Shown: piece after piece, positions 36,201 to 48,200 of the stretch
Position numbering within the stretch: the stretch's first letter is position 1
Layout: each line of letters begins with the position of its first letter
Assembly: GCA_035222895.1 (NCBI GenBank)
Contig: JAVYIG010000096.1
Location: forward strand, 62,001-126,000
From: Strongylocentrotus droebachiensis
Lineage: Eukaryota; Echinodermata; Echinoidea; Camarodonta; Strongylocentrotidae
DNA: 64,000 bases
Direction: 5' to 3'
The notes under the pieces: model-generated
What the model was told of the DNA's origin: nothing
The model's database searches: none
Seen by the model: only the letters and a program-made list of their open reading frames with translations
Program-made: the position numbers and the translations under genes

Positions 36201-39200
36201 GGGGGGGAGAGAGAGAGAGAGAGAGAGAGAAAGTAGGAATGCTGAGGGGTTCACACCTCTCTTACTGGTCACCAGAGATGTGGAGCTGTTTGAATCAAGT
36301 AAGTATGGCCTTAGAGAGGGAGAGAGAGGAATAGAGATAGAGATAGATAGATGACTAGAGGGAGGGAAGGAGAGAGAGAGGGACATAGATAGATAGATAG
36401 ATGACTAGAGAGAGGGAGGGAGGGAGAGAGAAAGAGAGAAATAGAGATAAAGATAAATAGATGATTAGAGAGAGGGGAGGGAGGGAGACAGGGGGTGGGA
36501 GGGAGGGAGTGGGAGAGTGAGAGAGAGAGAAAGGAAATTAAAGGGAGAGAGAGAGGGAGGAAGGGAGAATATTATTTGTCTGCGGTACGATTGTATAGCA
36601 GGCGAATGTTGTTTGTATCGTTAATGAATGCATACTTATGTTGGGTTCGGGGCTGTGCCCCCCCCCCCCCCCCCCGATGGAATGTATTTTGCATAGGCAG
36701 CTCGTACAGGTGTTGTCAGGCTATCCCACAATAATTGAAGTGTATTATTGTGTTATTTGTGTGTATTGGTAGTCAAGAGGGATGACAGACGAAATAATAT
36801 GTGAAATTATAGGACAGACAGAGAGAGAGAGAGAAAGAGAGAGAGACAGACAGACAGACAGACAGGGAGAGAATTCAAAGAAGTGTACTGATGACCGTTC
36901 CTCGCATCACCTGAGCAATGGTTGATTGTGATTTTATGTCATCAGAGATTAACTTCCTTATCTACCGTTCTTTGTACCTTCCCTTGCCATCCTCTCTCTA
37001 TGCTGGGGTCGACGGCAGAGGTCTGTGCAGTGGACAGTTGAAGAGGAGTTGCACAGTTTCACCCAAACTCACATTTTGACTCATGTGGAGTTGAATTCTA
37101 TTTGAGATTCGGTTTTGCATGTGCATACATTTGTATTAAAAAAAATATATATATAAAAAGTCTGTGAGATAATGTGGCTCGATAATACACATATGTACAG
37201 TGATTTTTGTTTTTTTGGTAATTCATCTATAATATATTTGTACCTATTGTAAAACCAGGGGGTGTTTCACAAAGATCCTAAGTTGAAATTATCTCTAAGT
37301 TGGACTGAACATTCATGGAAAGCCGTTAGTGTCGATGAAAATATTTTGTAAAAGTTATTTTGAAAGGCATTAAATGTTGATTCTACTCATTTGTATTTTC
37401 TATTATCAAGGAGATGGCATGTTCTTGATGTGGAATGTATACAAAGTCTAAAAAACTTGACTTTTTGCTTTAGAACATATTTTATTTTAAGGCTACAAAT
37501 GGCTCTCCATAATTTTTAAGTCCAACTTAAAGTTAAGTTCGACTTAGAATCTTTGTGAAACACCCCCCAGAGAGTCTTGTGGTTATGAACCTTTGGGAGT
37601 GGTTCATACTGTTCACGATACCACTCTTCAGTCGCTGTTCATTTCATAAACCAAAACCAAAGCCAAAGTTATGTTATGACCTACTGATGAATTGTCAACA
37701 AATGATATTGCGATACATGCCTGTTTGAGTATCTGACCCATCTATCTTTCCATTGTTTCTCCACCTCAGTTGGATCAGCTTTAGAGTCATACAACCCTCT
37801 CGCCGTCATCGAAGAACTCCTCCGACGTCGAGCCGACCCCATCGCGACCGACAGGGAAAGCCACACCGCCCTACATTACGTCTCCTCCGGAAACTCTCAG
37901 CTCTCTGATGAGCTCGCCATCAGACTCATGCAGATCCCTCTATTGGCCAATTCTCGTGACGGCCGATCCGTCGCGCCGATCCACGTTGCGTCGAAGAGCG
38001 GGAGCCTGGACGTGGTGGTCGCGCTTTTAGACCACGGGGTTGATGTGAACACGAGAGGCTATGCTGGTTCTACGCCCCTCCATGTTTCGGTGAGCTTACA
38101 TATTCAAGACAAGTACTGGGTATTCTTAGAAAGATTTTGGTTTCACTATTCAGGATCTTACAAACATTTTGTGCAACAACAAACCGCCCTACCCCCCTCT
38201 GTTATTCAGAGCACTATGGTTGACCTCTCTCATTTGACCATTGCTTTTGGTTATAGTTTCAGGCCCAAGCTAGTCAGACCCAGGAGGTAGCCAGCACTCT
38301 GCTGCACTATGGAGCTGATACCTCAACATGTATTTGACCTCTCAAGGTTACCTCTGACCTCTAACCTCTATGCTGACTTGACTTTTGACCTCTGACCTGT
38401 GTTTATGTTCGACATGTCATGTTTCCTTTGTTATAGACCTGAGCCAGTCAGACACAAGTAACCAACACCCTGCTTAGACATGGAGCTAATAGAACCCATG
38501 TCGATGATACTTGTGTACTTAATTTGACCTCTTTGACCTGACCTCAGTGTGACCCCTTCTGATTTGACTTTTGCACTTGGTTATTGTTTCAGGCACAAGC
38601 TGGCCAAACACAGGTGGCCAACACTCTGCTGAACCACGGAGCTGACACCTATACATGTCTTTGACCTCTCATGATGACCTCTGACCTCTTACCTCTATGG
38701 TTAATTTAGTACATGTGACCTCTACTGCTTTATTTGTTTCAGTCACAAGCTGTCCAAACACAGGTTGCCAATACTCTGCTAACCCATGAAGCTGACACCT
38801 ATACATGTCTTTGACCTCTCAAGATGACCTCTGACCTCTAACCTCTATGACTTCTCCTGTTTCATTTGTTTCAGTCACAAGCTGGCCAAACACAGGTGGC
38901 CAACACTCTTCTAAACCACGGAGCTGACATAACTATTGTAGATGATAGCGGTAACACAGCTGTAGATCTGGCTAAGACAAAGAGAATGAAATCTGTTTTA
39001 AGAGGTAAGATTTGCTAGATTGAAGTTGACATTTAACCGCATTGATGACCCTCCAATAGCATTTGAAGTATTCACCCGAATAATCAAAAGTATTTTGAAA
39101 TGATGCAAAATTCATATCATTGCGAAGGAGAAGCCTTACTGATCAAATATAACAACTTCTATCTTCAAAATATGTTTGGGGCCCTCAGTAATCATCTCTC

Positions 39201-42200
39201 AAAAATGTAAATTTTGAGATCCAGATTTCCTGCCTTCAGTGGTCCTCCGTAGAGCGTCAAGGTTCATGACATCACATTGCCTTCAAATTTTCTTTTTGAA
39301 CCCTAGATACCTCTCTTTTTCTATGAACTTCTATGTCAAAAAAGTAAAAAAATAGATTGTATTCCAAATTTTGCCTTGAGTGATTCCTAAGGTATGACTA
39401 ATGACAGTGTGATATTTCACTACCTTTGATTTGACCTTAAACCTATGTCCTTATTTTTTCTTTGCTTTTGAATTTTTGTTTTTAACTGTAGATTCCTCTC
39501 TTTTTCTAAGAACTTCTATGTAAAAAAATACAAAAATATTCTAAGTTTTCCTTGAGTGATTCCTAGGGTATGACGTATGACATTGTGATATTTCACGACC
39601 TTTGATTTGATCTTTGGCCTAAAATACATTGTATTTTTAATCTTGCTTTGAGTGATTCTTAATTTCTGCTATGAAATGCTGTCAGGTATGTCTTAAGACA
39701 GTGTGATATTTCACTACCTTTGATTTCACCTTCGATTTGACCTTTGACTTGAACTTTGACCTCTGACCTTTGACCTATGTCCTTGTGTCACCTGTAGATG
39801 CCTGGATGGAGATCACAGATAGCAAGCATGCTGAGGTGCTGAGTCCCGTCAAGCCCCCGTCTCGCATGGAGGATCGTAGCCCTCGTCAGACCAGGGTGCA
39901 CAGCCTGACATCATCGTCCTCACCACCAAACGATGGCCTTGGAAGTAAGTGACCTCTGTGTTGCAACCCTCCTATCTCAGCCTGCTTCGTGTATTGGTTT
40001 GACCTGTAATGATGGTATTAAAGGCATCGTTAACGATGTAAAATCTGAGATGCACGGCCCTACGTGTTATCAGTGTCTGTGATATGGTGTAATATTGAAG
40101 CCCTCAAAAAAAAAAAGCTCTGTAAAATGATCAAGAAGGGCCTCGAAAAAGTAAAAATATTTGAGTGACTGGTTGTACCATACTCGTTTTCCCTAATTGA
40201 CTGTAGTGTTATAAAAAACGTTAGGAAAACATAAAATTTAATTTCGATTTCTAATCATAAATATCTTGATAATCAGACATGGGGTTCCTGACTGACCTAA
40301 ATGTTAATAATTATCATTGCAGCATGAGCTAAATCCAGAATTTTGTTTCAGAATCTGAGACAAATTTACCGGATCCCTTTAATGACAAGCAACTTTAAAG
40401 TAATGGTTTACTGACTGTTGTACATTTGTATTTTTGAGATGGAACATTACTCTGATTACAAGAGTGTATTTAAACTAACCCTTCCTTTTGATCTGTTTAA
40501 TTTCATTCATGTCTCGTCTTAGAACGGATGATGCAGAAATTCGCTGATGCCCATAAAACCCTCCAGGACGAAGAACAGATGTTGAAGGACATCGAAGCCG
40601 GGCGCTTCACCCCTGGGTAAGTCTTCTTCTTCTTCTTCATCTTCTTCTTCTTCTTCCACTTCTTCTTCTTCTTCTTCTTCTTCTTTTTCTCCTTCTCCTT
40701 CATATCTATCTCTCCTTTCCTCTTTCCCCATGTCCTCTCTCCACCTCTGTGCCTCCCCACCCCCTTTGTAGACTCTCTCTCTCCCTCTCTCTCTCTTTCT
40801 CTCTTTTCTTCCTCTCCTCCTCTATCGCCCATCCCTCTTTACTCCATCACTCACCTGAGTTGGGTCTTATAACTTCAGTTGCCCCCATGGCAGTAGAAGA
40901 TGGGCTGTAGGAATACTTTGGGGGAGTCTTGTAGGACACTAGACTATAATCCACTACAATGTTTGACATTCACCCAAGTCTTTCATTCAAGAATGAGAAA
41001 TCTTGTGATGCGACTACCAATCAAAAGTCTACTGACCTGACAACATTTGTAGAAAAATATTCGTATTAAAAATTAAATTTTGTTTGTAAATGTGGCTTGT
41101 TAATTGCCCCAAAGTTTATGAACAAATTTCATGTGAAAAACACAGTTACAAAATGATTACTTGTTTTGTAATTAATCCATGAAATACTCTTTTTGCCTGA
41201 ATCTTTGTAATTCATTTTAAAGGAGTATTAAGATAGATTTGCACAAACCCTTTTTTTAATATTTATATCTCAATTTCACATAATCATACTGAATGTACAA
41301 TTTTAATTGGGTATTCAGTAGTTTTCAGTGTGACCAAAACAAATTTCCATGTATTCTTGTCAATTTGGATGAATAAAAACAATTGAATTGAATAAAATTA
41401 AATTGAATAGTTTTCCATAGTGCTGATTTTTCCACAATTCTTCCTTTACAGTCTTCATACCAGGACCCTGAGCCTCCTACGTCTCCCCTCCCGGAATTCC
41501 CCCCTCCCCTCCTCCACCAACCGCACCCCTGCCCCTCCCAAGACACCCCGGGTCCTCGACCCCCTCTCAAGCCCCGCCTTCAAGACCAAACACTCCGACG
41601 GTCAAGGGTCGAAGAAGCCGCGCAGGTCTCTGACCTTCTCAGGCCGGGTCAACAGTGCGTCCAAGGAGCAAAGGTCGAAGGGTCATAACAGGCTTGGAAA
41701 GACGAAATGTAAGTGGATGCTTATTTTTTCCTGTACACAACTGTTGTTTGTTGAATGCTATCAGTAGATGGAACTATTAATTAGTTGAAGGAGAATTGTT
41801 TTATCCTATGTAATTTTGTGTAGTTATACATGTAAACTGTACTTGTATAAGAGGTAGCTTCAAACAATCTATACATTTGACACATTTAACATGCATTATT
41901 GAAGCAGCCAAATCAAGATTTTCTTGATATCACTTGACCTCTGTTATTGACATTTGACCTTTGTTTTACAGCTGATCCTACCGGCCAACAGCTAAGTGGT
42001 GATGGATCTCAGATACCGGTCACTGTGGTGGGTCTGGACCTCGATGATAGTCTAAGGGATGTCAGGTAAGAGTATGTCCAGGACCAGGTCAAAGAGCATG
42101 TACTGTATAGTAGACCAAGACCAGATTTTAGGGACTACCTAGGTGGTGATTGGCCACAAAAAACAGTTACTGTGATGTGATGACTTATGGTTAAAAAAAA

Positions 42201-45200
42201 TGTCCATCCCCCTGTCAGGGCATTATCAAAATGATTTTGGACTTCACTGATAAACAGCAATCACTACACTGGATGTGATTTATTAAAAGTGAAAATTTGT
42301 GATTATGTCCATATTACTACTGTGACTATGTGAGTCAAAGAGGCTTTATCTCTGCACTAAATATTATTAACACTTCTTTTGCTCTCAACGGGACAGGTTA
42401 AGTCTGATGGCATTGCTAATATTTTGTATATTTTAATATTTTGTTTTGTTTTTGTTGTATCAGCGCTCAGATCAGTATTCTGTAAAAGCGCTTAATTAGA
42501 AACAATTATCATTATTGAACATTTACTAACATAATTGTATTATTTCCTTTGCTTTCAGGTTCCAGCGTATACTTCCCCCAGGCGTCAGGCAGACTGATCG
42601 TCACTCATCCACGCAGAGCGACTCGTCTCTAAGCAGACTGAGAGGGGGCCCGAACACCCAACATCGTTTGTCGGATCCGAGCATATCCGACGTTGCCAAG
42701 GTGTACCAGACGTTCTGTAACAAAGATATATCGACCAGTCCCGCGCTGTCGCACACTCCTTCTATACGCACATCACAACTCTTAAACCTCGGTAAGTGTA
42801 TTTGAAATTTGGGGAGTTTCTTTGGGTGGTATTCTCGTAAGCGGACTAACTTTAGTCGATGGTTTAATCCACCAAATAAGTATGGAATGTAAAGTGTCCA
42901 TATGAATATGTTTTTGAATAATTTATCTGTCATCAAATTAAAATGAAATGTAATAACATAATTAATAACAACAAAATTAACTATGATATAATTATGTTAT
43001 CATGATAATTTAGGGACAAATTAAATTATTCAAAAATATATTTATATGGACACTTGGTATTTCATATTTAGTTGGTGGATTAAACCATGGACTAAAGTAA
43101 GGCCTAAAAAAAAAATTGATGACTTGGCGTAACGGGTCACTGAAAATTAGGGTAGGTAGGGCGATTTTTTTGTTTTTTTGTTTTGTTGTTGTTGTTGTTG
43201 CTTATATTTGCATACATGAAATTAGCCATTCATACACATACATACATACAGTGGCGTAGATAGGTCCTCAGACCTTGGGGATGATCTGATGAGAGGGGTA
43301 GACCACAATATGTTCAAATAACTCCACGCACACACACACACATATATGGACACACACACTGTGTGAGCAAAGTGAGCAAGAAATTGTTGAAATCTTGATC
43401 ACCTTGGGACCTGGGGGATGCATACATACACCTGCCCCCCCCCCCCTTCGTGCGATCCTCCTCGGTATCCGTGACACTGACAGGCGTGAGTGTTTCAACC
43501 ACGTATCGATACCCGAAATCTTGTAATAGTGACACTGTTTCTGACAACAGCAAATCAGAAAACGGACCACAGTTTTCCTTAGATGCCTTGATGTTCTTAA
43601 CCACAAAATTATCAGCGGCCAGATCTTGAACGATTTCTCCGATTGTTGCTTTAATGTCCACCTTCCGAAGAACGCTGAATAAAATGTGAGCACCAAATTT
43701 ACCCGTGAACTGAACGCCATAGGACGCCATGTTGGGGATACAATCGCCTAGCGGTACTATGGCGCGTACCTGCCCGCTGCACTCGGCGCGCAAGCTGGCC
43801 CAAACACGGCGCGGCAAAGCCCAGAACGAAAGCAACAAACATCCGGGTTATCCCCACTGCGATATCGATATTTACGCAATCGCAATCGGATCAAAAAAAA
43901 TAAAAAAGCGTAGGGTCGGCGATAAAAATAGGGTCGGGCGGGTTACGCCAAGTCATCAATTTTTTTTTTTAGGCCTTAGTCCGCTTTCAAAAATACCACC
44001 CAAAGGGTATGAATTTGACACTTCTATGGTCTTTTGAAAAGATGCAAGTTATCTACTCTTGACCAAGGTGTAATCATTTGGGATCTTAAGATGCTGTAAG
44101 CATTGTAATGGATTTCTGACCAAATCTGGCCTAATAGCATCTTGTGAGCCTGGTACATGATTGGCATGCGTTCTATTGATAAAGCTAATATCATATTAGA
44201 ATAATTCCTATCATTTAAGACAGACTCATTGAACAGCCACTACGAGGAAATCAAAGGGTAATTAGCTCTTACAGCTTACCCAAATTGTACTTTTAATTGA
44301 ATTGAATTGGTACATAGGGGTCCTTCAGTGATAAATCTATGAAAGTGGTAACAGTACAGGTTGATCTAAACATTTTGAAGGAGCATGAAATGATATGCAC
44401 AAAGTGCTAAGTCCCTTGCAGCCAGGCTGCAGGGCTTTTTTCAGAGCTAGGGAAGCTCTAGGTTGGAAGCTGAGCATCTTTTGCCATATTCAAACTAATA
44501 TTTCAGAAGTAATTCTGGTTGGAACTAAATTTAAACCGCTTGGTTTTGTCAATCACTTTGTAGATGCATGGAAATGCTAAAATATTTGTGACTTCTTCAA
44601 AGAAGAGGCAAGCACCCCTAGACTTATATAAAATGCAAATTCAAGATAGCCTAGTCCTTGTCGGAATGTCATTTGATACAAACAGTATGCAAATCTATAA
44701 TATCAACTTTTGTTTTTCCCCTCAGAACAAATGCATTTGAGACTGACAACTCCAAGTCCGAACCCTGAAGCTTCAAGTCTGTACCCAACCTCGCGCAGTA
44801 TCCTTCCCCTCTCACCGGGGAACTTTGGTGACAACCGCCAGCTTCAGGAAACCATCTTTGAGTTTGAGGATGAGAATGGTGAGGATGATGGTGAGAAGGA
44901 TGGAAAGAATGAGATGCAATCCCTGAGACTGAGCTTAGAAGATGATGTGGAGGAAGAGGACACTAGAGGGCAGCAGGCGCTGCTCCAGAATCGCAGCGTC
45001 ATGTTCAACATTGAAGCCAGCCGTGTGAACCCCCTAAAGGACAGCTCTGACTCTGGTCAGGGATCGTCCAGGTCGACCGTAAGTCACACCTCCTCCGCTG
45101 CCAGCCTCGTCATGTCTAGCCCAAGCCCGCAACTTGAACTTGATCGCAAGGAGGTAGCGAAGAACCGCTTGGGGATCAAGATGACACCTTCCGCCACTAA

Positions 45201-48200
45201 GGTTCCGGATGAAAGGATCGCTCTGTTTCAGAGGGCAAAGATGAGGCTTCCCAGCCTAGGTCAGGCATCTCCGGCCGTCAACCAGTCTCAAGCACATAGG
45301 TCGAAGCGACAAACAAGCGAAGAGTGCTTGTCTGTGCTTTCCATGTCCTCAATCAGTGCCGTCATGTCTTCAGAGGCCGTGGATTCCAATGATACGGCTA
45401 AGGACGATAGACGGAGGAAGTCGTCGACGATTGGTGATGATCTTGAACAAAACTTACACGGTTCGCAAAATAGTTCGAATCGTCAGGGAGGGAAACGAAA
45501 GATATCTCTTGAGGACAATTCCATGTTACTTGGTGCAAGGAAACAATCGGCATCTTCCCCAGATGAATCAAAGATTCGTCATCCAGTTGGTGCCAGTCAG
45601 TCCAGTTCTTCATCACCCTTGTCAGGTGGTAATGTGACGACAGCTGTAGGAAAGGACGATGAGCTACTATCTAGAGACAATACGGCTGAGAAGACATCAA
45701 AGAGAAACACGGCCCTTGTGACACCGTTATGCGCCACCAAAGGGAAGGCGGCCCCCATTAGCCATTCCACAAAACCTTTGCCCCAACAAAAAACGGCACC
45801 AAACTTTTCTTGTAAGAAGGCACAAATATCGGGGAACACTATGAAAAAAATGGCTGATAAGACCTTGAAAGCTCAACCTCCAGTACCTGGAACACAACGT
45901 GGCATCCAGGAAGAGAAGAAGTCGACGCTTGTTGGTGTCTCAAAACCTGTTATTCGGACATTAGAAGTCTTGCCAGTTGCCAAAGTAGATTCTAAATCGT
46001 CGGGCAAGGTTGACATTCGGGAAAGCTTGAAGATAGATGAGTCTGTTGTTAAAACAGAAGTGAAAGTTGGAACGCCGATTGAGAAACCATGTACGAGCAG
46101 TGGAACTAAAAAGGTCAAAGTAGAGACCAAAGGTGTGATAGCAAGCAAGGGAAAGAATTCAACTTTGGCAAGTAAAGGGAGAAAGGAGAAGAAAGCATCA
46201 GACCTTGTAAAGCTGGCCCCAAACCTTGCAAATAAAAATGCTTGTATAAAGACAGATAAACAGACTGTTACTTCGAAACCGCAGAGAGAGCCTGATGTGA
46301 AACTTGAAGGGAAATGTGCAATAAATGTGAGGAAAGGTGCTGCAACTGCTGCTGACAAAGTGGGAAGTAAAACCAAGAATGACCAGGGTAAAGCGAAAAC
46401 AGGGAAGAAAGATGCTGAAGAGAAGAAGGTGATCACTTGGAGAATATCATGTGATGATGATGATGATTCGTCCGAATCGGACTTTGATAATGAGGATCAA
46501 AGATTTGTTGAAGAGATACCTGTTAGAGTAAGAGATGGGAGAGGGCAGAAGGAAGGGAGAAAAGGAAGTACGATTCCCCCTTGCACAAAGACGGATGACT
46601 TTGAGGAGCTTGTAGAAAGTAGCGACGCTGAGGAAGTTTTTGAGGAAGTGATCTTCAGCGAAGACGAAGAGGATACGCCTACAGACCTTAGTAAAGCAAG
46701 GACAAAGCAGATCAAGGATCCGTCTAAGGCTTCGTCAAAGCACCAGAAGACATCGGCACCACAGGGAACCAAAGTGGCTATAGAGAAATCCTCAGCCAAA
46801 CCTCCGACAGTCAAGAAACCTGGTGCCCAACAGCAGAAGAGTGTTGACAGGGAATCTGTGAAAGGAAAGGGAATCTTTGTAAAGAAGCCTGTGAAGGAGG
46901 ATGCGCAGGAGTCAGGCAAAAGCAAGGTAGCTTCAAAGGGTGTTCCTGTGAAGAAGACTATGACCAGAGAACCTCGACCGACTAATGAGACAAATCCAAA
47001 AAAGGTGGGAGAGAAGAGCAATTTGATCATTTCAAATCGTAAGCCTTCCAATGGGTCAACAAGTGGCAAAGGTGAGACAGAAGTTACCAAAGTGAAGCCC
47101 TCAGAGAGTAGCAATGTGACTGCTTTAAAGCAAAAGCCTGCTGAGGGTTTCAGAGATAGTAAAAGTGAAGGGAAGGAACTAGACAGCAAAGACAAAGCCA
47201 TGCCTAAAGCTGTATCACAAAAGCTTCATTTGAAGAATGCAGCATCGCCAGCGAAGGTTGAGAACAGTTTTCAAAATACAAATGAAGAAAACAAGCTAGG
47301 TGCTACAGAGAAGAGGACTGTTGTTTCAATAGATATTAGTAAGAAAGATATTGTAATCTCAGCTGGAAATATAGGGATAGGTACTATGTTAGCAAACTAC
47401 ACCCAAGAAGTCTCTCCAAAGGTATTAGGTCAAAGTACAGAGGTCAATCCTGCAGGTCAGGACTACATTGACCCTGCGGTGAAGTTAGTAACATCAGAGC
47501 AAAGTGATGACGTTCATCTGAACCCGACCAGTCCGAGAGAACCAAAACCTGGCAAGAATTCTTTCAGGAAAGGGAAGTACAAGTCTCCAGACACCTCACC
47601 TCGTGACATGGCCGGGTCAAAGGTCATTGGGCCACAAAAGAAGCCTGTCCGTGATCCAATGGCTGCTAAGCAGCCACCAGTGATCATGGATATCGTGGAG
47701 ATGTTCAAACAGGCCACTTCTGGTTCCTCTCAGGATGTCAAAATAGAAGTCTTAGGAAAGATCAAGGATCGCGTTGCAAGTGTTAAGGGCCCTGTTAAGA
47801 AGCTGGTGAAGAATGTTCCGAAGAAGGTGTCAGGCACTTTGCTAGCGAAAGGAAGCAAAGGAAAGGCAAAGGACCGAGTAGGCAGTGGTGGGAAGAGCAA
47901 AGGGAGAGTAGGAAGTGGAGGAAGTAGGGGCGGCGAAGTGTCAAAGGTCAGCAAAAAGACAAAGAAATCAAATGTCAGGACAAAGTCCAAGAAGAAAATG
48001 AAGGATGTTAATTACAGCTTGGTGCCCGAGTCAGAGCAAAATACTACTGCCTTCATCACAGGGCAAGGTTGGAGCATCAAGACTTCACGCAACGAGAACG
48101 ATGATGTTTACATCCAGGAGGGTAACCAGGACGATTCTTCTGATGAGGATGTTGGAAATCTTGGAGACCTTGGAGAAGTGCAGCTTAGCCCACACAACTC

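Larger units (their letters stand above)
42824..44001. mobile_element. Outer TIR element in intron 11, split by a second element
   Basis: The ends are GGGTGGTATTCTCGTAAGCG and CTTTCAAAAATACCACCC. Inner matches such as GCGGACTAACTTTAGTC against GGACTAAAGTCCGC support a palindromic MITE of about 300 bp. Position 43096-43980 is an insertion of another element; removing it restores continuous symmetry. Confidence 0.75.

Noticed and set aside
45873-46436. Long antisense frames within exon 12 (also 46497-47201 and 48702-49622)
   Set aside because: They are shadows of the 1637-codon sense frame. The sense frame is spliced in phase to the kinase; the antisense ones have no context.
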